DNA of 64,000 bases from contig JAJEJU010000025.1 of the NCBI GenBank assembly GCA_021390615.1, forward strand, positions 1,918,267-1,982,266. The letters are read 5' to 3'. Both the position numbers and the translations under genes were made by a program. This stretch comes from Rhodanobacteraceae bacterium ZG21-1 (GTDB lineage: Bacteria; Pseudomonadota; Gammaproteobacteria; Xanthomonadales; Rhodanobacteraceae). The notes beneath the pieces were generated by a model, which was not told where the DNA came from, searched no databases, and was given only the letters and a program-made list of their open reading frames with translations. Shown here piece by piece: positions 41,377-51,900 of this stretch. The first letter of the stretch is position 1; every line of letters begins with the position of its first letter.

Positions 41377-43416
41377 ATGCGCCATATTTCCGCCTTGCTG
41401 GGCTTGTGGCTGGCCGGCGCCGGCATCGCCGCCGCCGCGACCTCGACGCCGGATGCGCGCATTCCCGCCCTGCTGGATCAGCTGGCCAAGGTGCGCACCA
41501 TCCACGCCACGGCGCTGTCGCCGGATGGCCGCAAGCTGGCCTGGGTGGTGGACGTGGACGGCAAGCCGGCCATCCAGCTCGCCGATGCCGACGGCAGCCA
41601 TGTGCGCGGCGTCGGCGATGCCGCCCCCGGCAGCTGCCGCCAGGACGAGATCGCCTGGGCGCCGGATTCCCGCCACCTGGCTTTTCTTTCCGACTGCGGC
41701 GACCAGGCCAACGGCCAGCGCGGCCTGCATACCGCGATCTTCCTGGCCGACAGCGAAGGCCATGAGGCGCCGAAGCGCCTGCTGCCGCTGGAGGGCGATG
41801 CGCGCGCGCTGAGCTGGACCGCTGACGGCAGCGCATTGGGCTTTCTGTACGTGGCGGGCGCGACGCGGCACGCCAGCGCGCTGGCCGCGGCCAAACCGGC
41901 CGCCGGCGAAGTCGGCGTGGACGGCATGGAGATTCAGCGCGTGGCCCGGCTGAGCGTGGCCGACGGCCAGCTGCAGCTGCTCACCCCGGCCGACCGCTAC
42001 GTCTACGAATTCGCCTGGTCGCCGGACGCGCGGCGTCTGACCTATGTCAGCGCGCCGGCGCCGGGCGACAACAACTGGTGGATCGCCAAGCTCTACGTGC
42101 AGGCGGCGCAGCCGGACGCAGCGCCGACGCCGGTGGTCGATCCCGCCACGGCGCCTGCGCCGCTGCACGGCCTGCAGATCGCCCTGCCGCGCTGGTCGCC
42201 GGACGGCACGCAGATCGCCTTCATTGGCGGGCTGATGAGCGACCAGGGCGCCACCGGCGGCGACATCTATCGCGTGAATGCCGACGGCAGCGCGCTGCAC
42301 AACCTCACCGCAGGCAGCCACGTCACGCCGTCCTGGCTGGCCTGGACCGGCGCGCAGTCGCTGCGCGTCAGCCAGGTCAGCGATGGACACGTGCAGATCG
42401 CCGACTACGCGCTGGCCGCCGACCGCGCCAGCCAGCAGCGCGTACTGTTCACGCTGGCCGCCAATATCGGCGATGGCAGCGCCGAGCTGGCATTGTCGCT
42501 GGCCCGTGACGGCCGCCACGCGGCCTACGTGCAGAGCTCGTTCGAGGCGGCGCCGGAAGTGCATGCCGGCGACCTGGAAAGCGGCGCGCCGCTGGCGGTC
42601 ACCCAGCTCAATGCGGCCTTGCGCCCTGCCTGGGGCAAGGCGGAATCGCTGACCTGGGAGCACGAGGGCTTTCACGTGCAGGGCTGGCTGCTGTATCCGG
42701 CCGGCTACGATCCGAAGCAGCGCTATCCGATGATCGTCAGCGTGCACGGCGGTCCGTCCAGTGCGGCGCTGCCGGGCTGGCCCGGTGCCAGCTACGGCAG
42801 CGCGCCGCTGTCGGCGCTGGGCTATTTCGTGCTGATCCCGAATCCGCGCGGCAGCTTCGGCCAGGGCGAGGCTTACGTGCAGGCCAATCGCCGCGACTTC
42901 GGCTACGGCGACCTGCGCGACATCCTGGCCGGCGTGAACGCGGTGGAGCAGAAGCTGCCGGTGGACGACAAGCGCCTCGGCATCACCGGCTGGAGCTACG
43001 GCGGCTTCATGACCATGTTTGCGGTGACCCAGACCCAGCGTTTCCACGCCGCGGTGGCCGGCGCCGGCCTCGCCAACTGGCAGAGCTATTACGGCGAGAA
43101 CCTGATCGACCAGTGGATGACGCCGTTCTTCGGCGCCTCGGTCTACGACGACCCGGCCGCCTACGCGAAGAGCTCGGCGATCAACTTCATCAAGCAGGCG
43201 AAGACGCCCACCCTGGTGGTGGTCGGCGATCGCGACGCGGAATGCCCGGCGCCGCAGTCGTTCGAGTTCTGGCACGCCCTGCGCGCGCAGCATGTGCCGA
43301 CCTCGCTGGTGGTCTATCCGAACGAAGGGCACCGCTTCGAGGATCCGGCGCACAAGCGCGACGTGCTGCAGCGCGCGCTGGACTGGTTCACCCGTTACCT
43401 GCCGGCGGCGGAGTGA
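41377..43416 (+). CDS. S9-family prolyl oligopeptidase-type peptidase
   Basis: 679 residues. A signal peptide (MRHISALLGLWLAGAGIAAAA) is followed by a seven-bladed WD-like propeller (DGRKLAWVVDVDGKPAIQL, SPDARRLTYVS, SPDGTQIAFIGG). The catalytic alpha/beta hydrolase domain has the HGGPSSA oxyanion loop, Ser540 in GWSYGGFM, the acid in VVVGDRDAECP and the histidine in NEGHRFEDP. The triad is complete, so it should be an active periplasmic or secreted dipeptidyl/acylaminoacyl peptidase. The ATG at 41377 starts the signal. It is not coupled to the HAAS gene (gap 152 bases). Confidence 0.9.
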   Translation: MRHISALLGLWLAGAGIAAAATSTPDARIPALLDQLAKVRTIHATALSPDGRKLAWVVDVDGKPAIQLADADGSHVRGVGDAAPGSCRQDEIAWAPDSRHLAFLSDCGDQANGQRGLHTAIFLADSEGHEAPKRLLPLEGDARALSWTADGSALGFLYVAGATRHASALAAAKPAAGEVGVDGMEIQRVARLSVADGQLQLLTPADRYVYEFAWSPDARRLTYVSAPAPGDNNWWIAKLYVQAAQPDAAPTPVVDPATAPAPLHGLQIALPRWSPDGTQIAFIGGLMSDQGATGGDIYRVNADGSALHNLTAGSHVTPSWLAWTGAQSLRVSQVSDGHVQIADYALAADRASQQRVLFTLAANIGDGSAELALSLARDGRHAAYVQSSFEAAPEVHAGDLESGAPLAVTQLNAALRPAWGKAESLTWEHEGFHVQGWLLYPAGYDPKQRYPMIVSVHGGPSSAALPGWPGASYGSAPLSALGYFVLIPNPRGSFGQGEAYVQANRRDFGYGDLRDILAGVNAVEQKLPVDDKRLGITGWSYGGFMTMFAVTQTQRFHAAVAGAGLANWQSYYGENLIDQWMTPFFGASVYDDPAAYAKSSAINFIKQAKTPTLVVVGDRDAECPAPQSFEFWHALRAQHVPTSLVVYPNEGHRFEDPAHKRDVLQRALDWFTRYLPAAE

Positions 43417-43421
43417 ACTCG

Positions 43422-43525
43422 GCCGGCCGCGCCGACCTCGGTGCGGCCGGCTGCTGAAGAAATCAACGCTGAAAAAATCATCGCGAAGGAAATCACCACG
43501 GCGGCATAGCCGGCCGGCGCCGGCT
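43422..43525 (+). terminator. Two hairpins between convergent genes
   Basis: Just after the S9 peptidase stop, a 9-bp perfect stem (43422-43430 with 43443-43451, 12-base loop) is followed by A-rich sequence. A second 7-bp stem (43508-43514 with 43519-43525, 4-base loop) is followed by TT. The second has the stem-plus-T form of an intrinsic terminator for the plus strand; the first may serve both directions. Confidence 0.45.
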
Positions 43526-43551
43526 TTACCAGGTGGCTCGGCCCTCGCGAC

Positions 43552-43935
43552 TCAGGCGCTTTCCTGCTCGAATTCGGCCTTGAGCTTCAGATAGTCCTGG
43601 TAGCGCAGCTCGCGCCATTCTTCTTCGGTGAAGGGGCTCTCGCGCACCTCGGCATCCGAGCGATAGCGCTTGAGCGGCGGATCGGCGCGGTCCACCTCGA
43701 CCACCCGGATGCTGATTGCGCTGCCGATCTGCAAGGGCTCGGCCGCCCAGTGAAAGTGCTGCCGGATGTCCTCGCCATTAGGCAGGCTGAGTCCGCCAGC
43801 TCTGAACTCGATCTGGTCCTTGCCGTCGCCTTCTTCGTTCCTGATGGCGTTCACGTGCAGGGCGAGGATCGACCAATCCTCGACGCCCGCCAGCATGGTC
43901 TTATGGCCGTCGATCTCCACCTGAAATGCAATCAT
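43552..43935 (-). CDS. Small cytosolic hypothetical protein
   Basis: About 127 residues. It starts MIAFQVEIDGHKTMLAGVED and ends in a charged helix (FTEEEWRELRYQDYLKLKAE). The middle has beta-strand-like segments (IEFRAGGLSLPNGEDI, IGSAISIRVVEV). No signal, membrane segment or metal site is seen. ATG 43935 has AGGGGA nine bases upstream; ATG 43944 directly abuts that sequence and is less likely. The family is not recognised. Confidence 0.65.
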   Translation of the reverse strand: MIAFQVEIDGHKTMLAGVEDWSILALHVNAIRNEEGDGKDQIEFRAGGLSLPNGEDIRQHFHWAAEPLQIGSAISIRVVEVDRADPPLKRYRSDAEVRESPFTEEEWRELRYQDYLKLKAEFEQESA

Positions 43936-44106
43936 GTCTTCCATTCCCCTGTGCCAATGAGCTGCCCGGCAACTTGGCCGTTGCCGCGCCGATGAGAAGA
44001 TGCGGCCCGCGTCCGCGCGGCGCCTGCCATCCTCGTGAGTTCAGCCTGTCGCGGCCGCTCGCCGGATCGAGACGTCCCATCGCCTCGGTGCGGCGAGACC
44101 AGCCGC

Positions 44107-45651
44107 CTAGCGCTGCGCCGTGTGCCTGGACGCATCGCCGAGCTGATCGGCCGACCAGCCGCCGCCGAGGTCGCCGATCAGCGACACCGCATCGAGCAGG
44201 CGCTGCTGGCGCAGGTTCAGCGCGGTCTGCTCGGCGCTGAGCCGGGTCGCCTGGGCGGTGGCAGCGGTGGTGTAGTCGACCGTGCCGGCCTGGTATTCGT
44301 TGAGGGCGATCTCGGCGCCGCGGCTGGCGTCGCGCACTGCGGCATCCTGCACCTCGGCCTGCTGCGCAAGGATGCGCAGGCCGGAGAGATCGTCTTCCAC
44401 GTTCTGCAGGGCGCCCAGCACGGTGCCGCGGTAGTTGGCTTCCGCGGCCTCGTAGGCTGCCTTGGCCGCGGCCACCTGGCCATGGCGCAGGCCGCCGTCG
44501 AACACCGTCTCGCTGACGTCGGCGCCGAGCGACCAGACGTGGTTGGCGATATGCAGCAGGCCGGCCAGCGGCGATTGCGAGAAGCCGTCCATCGCCGACA
44601 GTGACAGGCTGGGATAGTAGGCCGCCACCGCCACGCCGATGGCGGCATTTTGGGCGGCCATCTGGCGCTCGGCCACCGCGATGTCGGGACGGCGCTGCAG
44701 CAGGGTCGAAGGCAGGCCTGCCGGCACCTCGGGCAGGTTCGGCAGGCTGCTGCTGTGCGGGATGTCCAGTTCTTCCGGCGTCTTGCCGACCAGCACGGCG
44801 ATCGCATGCGCGTACTTCGCGCGCGACACGCCGAGCGCGATCAGGCTGGACTGCGCGCTCTCCAGCTGGGTGCGCGCGGCGATCACGTCGGAAGGCGCCG
44901 CCGTGCCGGCCTGGCCCTGGTTGGTGACCACGCGCAGGGATTCCTGGTAGGCCTCGACGGTCTTCTGCAGCAGGTCGATATCGGCGTCGGTGACGCGCAG
45001 CTCGATCACGCTGGTGGCCAGCGCGGTCTGCTCGGACAAGGTGGCGTTGGCGAACGTGGCCTGGCTGGCCTGCGCGGTCGCCTTGCTCTCTTCGACGCCG
45101 CGGCGCACCTTGCCCCACAGGTCCGGCGCCCAGCTGACATTGCCTTCGGCCGAACCGCTGCTGGAAATGGCCTGGCGCAAGCCGGACGCGCTGCTCGAAA
45201 GATCACCAGCGCTGCGCTGGCGCGTGCCCGAGCCGGTCACGCCGAGGGTGGGGAACAGCGAGCTGCGCGCTTCCTGCACCTCGGCCAGGGCCTGCTGGTA
45301 GTTGGCGTAGTCCTGCCGCACAGTCTGGTTGGATACCGCCACCTGCGGCTCGAGCTGATCCAGCAGCGGATCGCCGAACACGCGCCACCAGTCGCCCTTG
45401 GGCGCGGCCGCGGCGTCCGGCGTCGCCGCGGTCCAGCCGGGCAGCTCCTTGTACTGCGTCGGCATGGCCAGTTCGGGCCGATGGTAGTCGGGGCCAACCA
45501 TGCAGCCGCCGAGCAGCAGGCTCAGCGTGGCGGCAAGCGTGCCGCGCACAAGTCGGCCGGCACCGGGCGCACGGCGTTGCGGGAATCGCGGCGAGGGCGC
45601 CGAACGCGCGCCTGCGTCGCCGTGGGATTGCGGATGGTCCATGGTGTTCAT
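44107..45651 (-). CDS. NodT-family RND outer-membrane lipoprotein factor
   Basis: 514 residues of the OprM/NodT type. The lipobox LLGGC is followed by VGPDYHRPE, the family start. The two TolC-like halves are seen in FPTLGVTGSG, LVGKTPEELD, VPAGLPSTLLQRRPDIAVAE and the C-terminal LNEYQAGTVDYTTAATAQ. It forms the outer-membrane channel for the MdtABC-like pump whose genes precede it. The ATG at 45651 overlaps the MdtC-like stop (ATGA); the two arginine-rich stretches before the lipobox make the signal long. It is last in the operon, as in muxABC-opmB. Confidence 0.92.
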   Translation of the reverse strand: MNTMDHPQSHGDAGARSAPSPRFPQRRAPGAGRLVRGTLAATLSLLLGGCMVGPDYHRPELAMPTQYKELPGWTAATPDAAAAPKGDWWRVFGDPLLDQLEPQVAVSNQTVRQDYANYQQALAEVQEARSSLFPTLGVTGSGTRQRSAGDLSSSASGLRQAISSSGSAEGNVSWAPDLWGKVRRGVEESKATAQASQATFANATLSEQTALATSVIELRVTDADIDLLQKTVEAYQESLRVVTNQGQAGTAAPSDVIAARTQLESAQSSLIALGVSRAKYAHAIAVLVGKTPEELDIPHSSSLPNLPEVPAGLPSTLLQRRPDIAVAERQMAAQNAAIGVAVAAYYPSLSLSAMDGFSQSPLAGLLHIANHVWSLGADVSETVFDGGLRHGQVAAAKAAYEAAEANYRGTVLGALQNVEDDLSGLRILAQQAEVQDAAVRDASRGAEIALNEYQAGTVDYTTAATAQATRLSAEQTALNLRQQRLLDAVSLIGDLGGGWSADQLGDASRHTAQR

Positions 45652-48600
45652 GCGCTGACGTCCGAGCGGTTCCACGGCAGGGTGGCCGACCACCTGGCCA
45701 GCCTGGCGCGCAGGCGGTCGAGGTAAAGGTAGATCACCGGCGTGGTGTAGAGAGTGAAGACCTGGCTGAAGATCAGTCCGCCCATCACGGTGATGCCCAG
45801 CGGCTGGCGCAGCGAGGCGCCCTGGCCGATGCCGATCGCCAGCGGCACCGCGCCGAGCACGGCGGCGGCGGTGGTCATCATGATCGGACGCAGACGCATC
45901 ACCGCGGCGTCGTGGATCGCCTGCTGCGGCGGCAGGCCTTCGTCGCGCTGCAGATGGATGGCCACGTCGATCATCATGATCGCGTTCTTCTTGACGATGC
46001 CGATCAGCAGGATGATGCCGATCATCGCGATCACCGAGAACGGCGTGCCGAAGATCAGCAGGGCGAGGGTGGCGCCGATGCCGGCCGACGGCAGGGTGGA
46101 GAGGATGGTGACCGGATGCACGGTGTTCTCGTAGAGGATGCCCAGCACGATGTACACCGCACCCAGCGCGGCGAGGATCAGCAGCGGCATGCTCGACATC
46201 GACTGCGCGTAGACCTGCGCGGCACCGGCGGTGGCGCCGTGCACCGAGGCCGGCATGCCCAGCTCCTGCATGGTCTCGCCGATCGCCGCCAGCGCGTTGC
46301 TCAGCGAACCGCCCGGCGGCAGGTTGAACGAGATGGTGGCGGCGACCAGGCCGCCCTGGTGGCTGACCTGGGTGGCGGTGTGGTTGCTCACCCAGCTGGC
46401 CAGCGCGGGGAACGGCACCATGGTCTCCGCCGCGGTGCTGTCGGCGCTGCCGCTGGAGCTGCCGCCCTTGGCGTTGGAGATCGCGTTGGTCAGCTGGTTG
46501 GCCTCGGCGTTCGAGTTCTGCGCATTGGTGGAGGACGACGCGCCCGACGCGCTGCCCACCGCCTGGAACGCCTGCACCGGCTTGACCGTGCTGCCCGACA
46601 TCTGCGTCTGCTGCGTGCCGGTGGCATTGCCGGCCGCGGTGCTGAAGCGGATGCGCTCGATCATCTGCGGGTACTGCCAGTACGTCGGCGCCACTTCCAT
46701 CACCACGTAGTACTGGTTGAGCTGGTTGTACACCGTGGACACCGTGCGCTGGCCGAAGGCGTCGTACAGCACGCTGTCGATCTGGTTCGGCGCGAAGCCG
46801 TAGCGCGCGGCGGTGGCGCGGTCGATCTTGACGTAGGCCTGCAGGCCGTTCTGCTGCAGGTCGGAATTGACGTCCTGCAGCTGGGCGCGGCGCTTGCCCA
46901 GCGCGGTCACCAGCTGCGGCACCCAGGTGAACAGCGCGCTCGGGTCGTCGCTGGTGAGGGTGTACTGGTATTCGGCGGCGGACTGCCGGCCGCCGATGTG
47001 CAGGTCCTGCGCGGCCTGCAGGAACAGCTTGGCGCCGGACACGCCGTTGAGCTTGGGCCGCAGGCGGTCGACCACCTGCGCGGCGGAGAGCTTGCGCTCG
47101 GCCAGCGGCTTCAGCTCGATGAACACGTTGGCGGTGTTGAGCGCGCGGCCGCCGGTGAAGCCGGCCACCGAGGCCACCGCGGGATCCTTCTGCACGATCG
47201 CCTGCAACTGCGCCAGCTTCTGCTCCATCGCCTGGAAGGAGATGCTCTGGTCGGCGATGATCTGGCCCATCAGGATGCCGTTGTCCTGCTCGGGGAAGAA
47301 GGTCGACGGCACCAGCTTGACCAGCACCACGTTGAGCGCCACCAGGCCGACCAGCAGCAGGCCCACCAGCAGGGCGTGATTGAGCACCGCGGTGAGCGAG
47401 CGCGCGTAGGCCTGCTTGAAGCGTTCGAACTGCCGCTCCGACCAGGTCGCCCAGCGCGCCTTGGAATGCAGCGCGCCGCGGCGGCCGAGCACGTAGGCGG
47501 CCATGGTCGGGGTGACCGTGAGCGAGATCAGCAGCGAGAGCAGGATCGCGATCGACAAGGTCACCGCGAATTCGTGGAACAGCAGGCCGACGATGCCGGG
47601 CATCAGCAGGATCGGCAGGAACACCGCGATCAGCGACAGGCTCATCGAGATCACCGTGAAACTCACCTCGGCGCTGCCGCGCAGCGCGGCCTCGCGCGGC
47701 TCCAGGCCGTTCTCCAGGTGGCGCACGATGTTTTCCAGTACCACCACCGCGTCGTCGACCACGAAGCCGGTGCCGATGGTCAGCGCCATCAGCGAGAGGT
47801 TGTCCAGGCTGTAGCCGAGCAGGTACATCGGCCCGAAGGTGCCGAGGATCGACAGCGGCAGCGCCACCGCCGGCACCAGGGTGGCCTGCGGTGACTGCAG
47901 GAACACGTAGACCACGCCGATCACCAGCAGCACCGCGATGAACAGGGTGCGCTCGGTGTCGCCCACCGCCGCGTTCACCGATTCCGAGCGGTCCACCGCG
48001 ATGCCGAGGTGGATGCTGCTCGGCAAGGTGGCCTCGATCGACGGCAGCACCTGGCGGATCTGCGCCACGGTCTTGACGATGTTGCCGCCGGGCAGCGGGT
48101 AGACGATCACCAGCACCGCCGGCTTGCCGTTGTAGAGGCCGGCGTTGCGCAGGTTTTCCGCCGAGTCCTGCACGTCGGCGACGTCGCGCAGCAGCACCGG
48201 CGCGCCGTTGCGGTAGGCGATGACCAGGTCGCGGTAGGGCGCGGCCTTGTTGATCTGGTCGTTGGAGCTCACCTCGTAGCGCTGGCCGTCCTGGTCGATG
48301 TGGCCCTTGGCGCTGTTGGCGTTGGCCGCGCTGATCGACGCGCGCACGTCCTCCATGCCGATGCCGTAGCTGTTCAACTTGTCCGGCTGCAGCTCGACGC
48401 GCACCGACGGCAGCGCGCTGCCGCCGAGGGTGATCTGGCCCACGCCGTCGACCTGCGACAGCTGCTGCTGCAGGATCGAGTTGGCCGAGTCGTACAGCTG
48501 CGCGCGGGTCAGCGTGTCCGAGGTCAGCGCCAGCACCATGATCGGCGAATCGGCGGGGTTGTACTCGCGATAGGACGGATTGTTGCGCAAGGTGCTGGGC

Positions 48601-48956
48601 AGGTCGGCGCGCGCGGCCTGGATCGCCGCCTGCACGTCGCGCGCGGCGCCGTTGATGTCGCGGCCCAGGCCGAACTGCACCACGATCATCGAGCTGCCGA
48701 CCGAGCTGGTCGAGGTCAGCTCGGTGACGTCGGCGATGCTGCCCAGCCGGCGCTCCAGCGGTTCGGCCACGGTGGACGCCATGATGTCCGGGCTGGCGCC
48801 GGCCATGCTCGCCTGCACCACGATGACCGGGAAGGTGACGTTGGGCAGCGGCGCCACCGGCAGGTGGAAATACGCCAGCAGGCCGGACAGCGCGATCGCC
48901 ACCGCCAGCAGGGTGGTCGCCACCGGGCGCCGGATGAACAGCGCCGAGATGTTCAC
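45648..48956 (-). CDS. mdtC: MdtC-like RND efflux transporter
   Basis: 1102 residues with the RND architecture: membrane helix 1 (FIRRPVATTLLAVAIALSG), two large periplasmic domains, and the central TM4 proton-relay region (GTGFVVDDAVVVLENIVRHLE) with the conserved aspartates. It follows MdtC closely (VAPLPNVTFPVIVVQASMAG, GRDINGAARDVQAAI, FFPEQDNGILMG). It is longer than E. coli MdtC (1025) because of a Ser/Asn/Ala-rich insert encoded at about 46430-46562. The GTG start at 48956 overlaps the MdtB-like stop (GTGA). With the MdtB-like subunit it should form the heteromeric pump for bile salts, novobiocin or similar compounds (known for MdtABC). Confidence 0.92.
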   Translation of the reverse strand: MNISALFIRRPVATTLLAVAIALSGLLAYFHLPVAPLPNVTFPVIVVQASMAGASPDIMASTVAEPLERRLGSIADVTELTSTSSVGSSMIVVQFGLGRDINGAARDVQAAIQAARADLPSTLRNNPSYREYNPADSPIMVLALTSDTLTRAQLYDSANSILQQQLSQVDGVGQITLGGSALPSVRVELQPDKLNSYGIGMEDVRASISAANANSAKGHIDQDGQRYEVSSNDQINKAAPYRDLVIAYRNGAPVLLRDVADVQDSAENLRNAGLYNGKPAVLVIVYPLPGGNIVKTVAQIRQVLPSIEATLPSSIHLGIAVDRSESVNAAVGDTERTLFIAVLLVIGVVYVFLQSPQATLVPAVALPLSILGTFGPMYLLGYSLDNLSLMALTIGTGFVVDDAVVVLENIVRHLENGLEPREAALRGSAEVSFTVISMSLSLIAVFLPILLMPGIVGLLFHEFAVTLSIAILLSLLISLTVTPTMAAYVLGRRGALHSKARWATWSERQFERFKQAYARSLTAVLNHALLVGLLLVGLVALNVVLVKLVPSTFFPEQDNGILMGQIIADQSISFQAMEQKLAQLQAIVQKDPAVASVAGFTGGRALNTANVFIELKPLAERKLSAAQVVDRLRPKLNGVSGAKLFLQAAQDLHIGGRQSAAEYQYTLTSDDPSALFTWVPQLVTALGKRRAQLQDVNSDLQQNGLQAYVKIDRATAARYGFAPNQIDSVLYDAFGQRTVSTVYNQLNQYYVVMEVAPTYWQYPQMIERIRFSTAAGNATGTQQTQMSGSTVKPVQAFQAVGSASGASSSTNAQNSNAEANQLTNAISNAKGGSSSGSADSTAAETMVPFPALASWVSNHTATQVSHQGGLVAATISFNLPPGGSLSNALAAIGETMQELGMPASVHGATAGAAQVYAQSMSSMPLLILAALGAVYIVLGILYENTVHPVTILSTLPSAGIGATLALLIFGTPFSVIAMIGIILLIGIVKKNAIMMIDVAIHLQRDEGLPPQQAIHDAAVMRLRPIMMTTAAAVLGAVPLAIGIGQGASLRQPLGITVMGGLIFSQVFTLYTTPVIYLYLDRLRARLARWSATLPWNRSDVSA

Positions 48957-51900
48957 GGCGCGTTCTCCGCCGCCGGCTGCGGCGGGCGCTTGCGCTGCAG
49001 CCGCTGCGCGATGCGGTCGAACAGCAGGTAGATCACCGGCGTGGTGAACAGCGTGAGCAGCTGGCTGAGGGTGAGGCCGCCGATGATCGCCAGGCCCAGC
49101 GGCCGGCGCAGCTCGGAGCCGGTGCCGCTGCCCAGCAGCATCGGCAGCGCGCCGAGCATCGCCGCCAGGGTGGTCATCAGGATCGGGCGGAAGCGCAGCA
49201 GCGAGGCCTCGAAGATCGCCTCCGCCGGCGGCTTGCCGTGCTCGCGCTCGGCCTCCAGCGCGAAGTCCACGATCATGATCGCGTTCTTCTTGACGATGCC
49301 GATCAGCAGCACGATGCCGATGATGCCGATCACGTCGAGATCGCTGCCGGCGACCATCAGGGCGAGCAGGGCGCCGATGCCGGCCGACGGCAGGGTGGAG
49401 AGAATCGTCACCGGATGGATGAAGCTCTCGTACAGCACGCCCAGCACGATGTACACCGCCACCAGCGCGGCGATCAGCAGATAGACCTCGCTGGACAGCG
49501 AATCCTGGAACGCCTGCGCGGCGCCCTGGAACGAGGAGGTGATCGACGGCGGCAGATGCACCGCCTGCTCGGCCTGGCTGATCTCGGCCACCGCCTTGCT
49601 CAGCGAGGCGTCGCGCGCCAGGTTGAACGAGATGGTCACCGCGGGGAACTGCGCCAGGTGGCTGATCACCAGCGGCGACTTGGTGATCTTGATGTCGGCG
49701 ATGCCCTTCAGCTGCACCTGGCCGCTGCTGCCGGTCTGGCTGGGCAGGTAGAGATTGCCCAGCGACTCCAGCGTGGGCAGCGTCTCCGGCTTGGCCACCA
49801 GGATCACGCGGTACTGGCTGGACTGGTCGAAGATGGTCGAGACGATGCGCTGGCCGAGCGCGTCGTAGAGCGCGTTGTCGATGGTCGCCGCGGTGATGCC
49901 GTAGCGCGCCGCCAGCTGGCGGTTCACCTCGATGTCCACGCTGAGGCCGTCGTTGTCGAGATCGCTGGTGACGTCGGTGATCGAGCCGATCTGCTTCATC
50001 CGCGTCAGCAGGGCCGGCACGTATTGCTGGAAGGCCTGCTGGCTGGGCCCGCGCAGCACGAACTGGTACTGGTTGGGCGACACCGTGGTGTCCAGCGTGA
50101 GGTCCTGCTCGGGCTGCAGGTAGAGCTTGATGCCGGCCACGCCGGCCGCCTCGTCCTGCAGCCGCCGGGCGACTTCCGCCGCGGTGTCGCTGCGGTCGTC
50201 GCGCACCTTCAGGTCGATCAGGAAGCGGCCGTTGTTGAGCGTGGTGTTGCTGCCGTCGATGCCGACGTAGGAGGTCAGCCCGACCACGTCCTGGTCCTTC
50301 AGGATCGCCTCGGCCAGCGCCGCCTGGCGCTTCACCATGACGTCGTAGGACACCGAGTTGTCGGCCACGCTGATGCCCTGGATCACGCCGACGTCCTGCA
50401 CCGGGAACAGGCCCTTGGGGATCGCCATGTACAGGATCACGGTGAGCGCCAGGGTGGCCAGGAACACCAGCAGGGTGGCGACCTGGTGCGCCATCACGAA
50501 GCGCAGGCCGCGCTCGTAGGCGGCCAGGGTCTTGTCGAACAGCCCCTCGCTGATCCGCTCGAAGCGGCTGGGGTGGCGTTCCGACTGGGCGCGCAGGATG
50601 CGCGCGCACAGCATCGGCACCAGGGTCAGCGAGACCACGCCGGACAGCACGATGGTGACCGCGAGGGTCACCGCGAACTCGCTGAACAGGCGGCCGATCA
50701 CCCCGCCCATGAACAGCAGCGGGATCAGCACGGCGATCAGCGAGACGGTCAGCGACAGGATGGTGAAGCCGATCTGGCCGGCGCCGATCAGCGCGGCGTT
50801 GAGCGGCGTCTCGCCTTCCTCCAGGTAGCGCACGATGTTCTCGATCATCACGATCGAGTCGTCCACCACGAAGCCGGTGGCGATGATCAGCGCCATCAGC
50901 GACAGGTTGTCGATCGAGTAGTTGAGCTGGTACATCAGCGCCAGCGTGCCGATCAGCGACACCGGCACCGAGATGCTGGGGATGATGGTGGCTGGCAGGT
51001 TGCGCAGGAACACGAAGATCACCACCACCACCAGCACCACCGCCAGCACCAGCTCGAAGGCGGCGTCGGCCACCGAGGCGCGGATCACCCCGGTGCTGTC
51101 GGAGACGATCTCCACCTTCATGCCGGCCGGCAGGGTGGATTCGAGCTGCGGCAGCTCCTTCTTGATCTGATCGACCGTGGCGATCACGTTAGCGCCGGGC
51201 TGGCGCTGCACGTTGAGCACGATCGCCGGGGTGCGGTCGTACCAGGCGCCCTGCTCGGTGTTCTGCGCCGCCTGGGTGACCCGCGCCACGTCGCGCAGGT
51301 AGACCGGCGCGCCGTTCTGGTAGGAGATCACCGTGGCCAGGTAGTCCTGCGGGTCCTGGATCTGGTCGTTGCCGTTGATGGTGTAGTCGAGCAGCGGTCC
51401 GTCGAAATTGCCTTTGGGCTGGCTGACGTTGACGTTGGCCAGCAGCGAGCGCAGGTCGTCGAGATTGAGCCCGTAGGCGGCCAGCTTCTGCGGATCGGCC
51501 TCCACCCGCACCGCCGGCACATTGCCGCCGCCCGGCGTCACCAGGCCCACGCCGGGCACCTCGGCGATCTTCGCGCCCAGCCGGTTGTTGGCGACGTCCT
51601 GCAGCTGGGTCAGCGACATCGACTTCGACGTGACCGCCAGGGTGAGGATAGGCTGGTCGGCCGGGTTCACCTTGGCATAGGTCGGCGGCGCCGGCAGGCC
51701 GCTGGGCAGCAGGCTGTTGGCCGCGTTGATCGCCTCCTGCACGTTCTGCTCGGCCACGTCGAGGTTGAGCGAGAGGTTGAACTGCAGGGTGATGATCGAG
51801 GCGCCGGCCGAGCTGTTCGAGGTCATCTGCTGCAGGCCGGGAATCTGGCCCAGCTGCACTTCCAGCGGCGCGGTCACCGTGGTCGCCATCACGCTGGGGC

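Noticed and set aside
45648..50609. A 1653-residue frame read as one RND protein
   Set aside because: The part before GTG 48956 is out of frame with MdtB and only an open shadow; the real MdtC-like start overlaps the MdtB-like stop.
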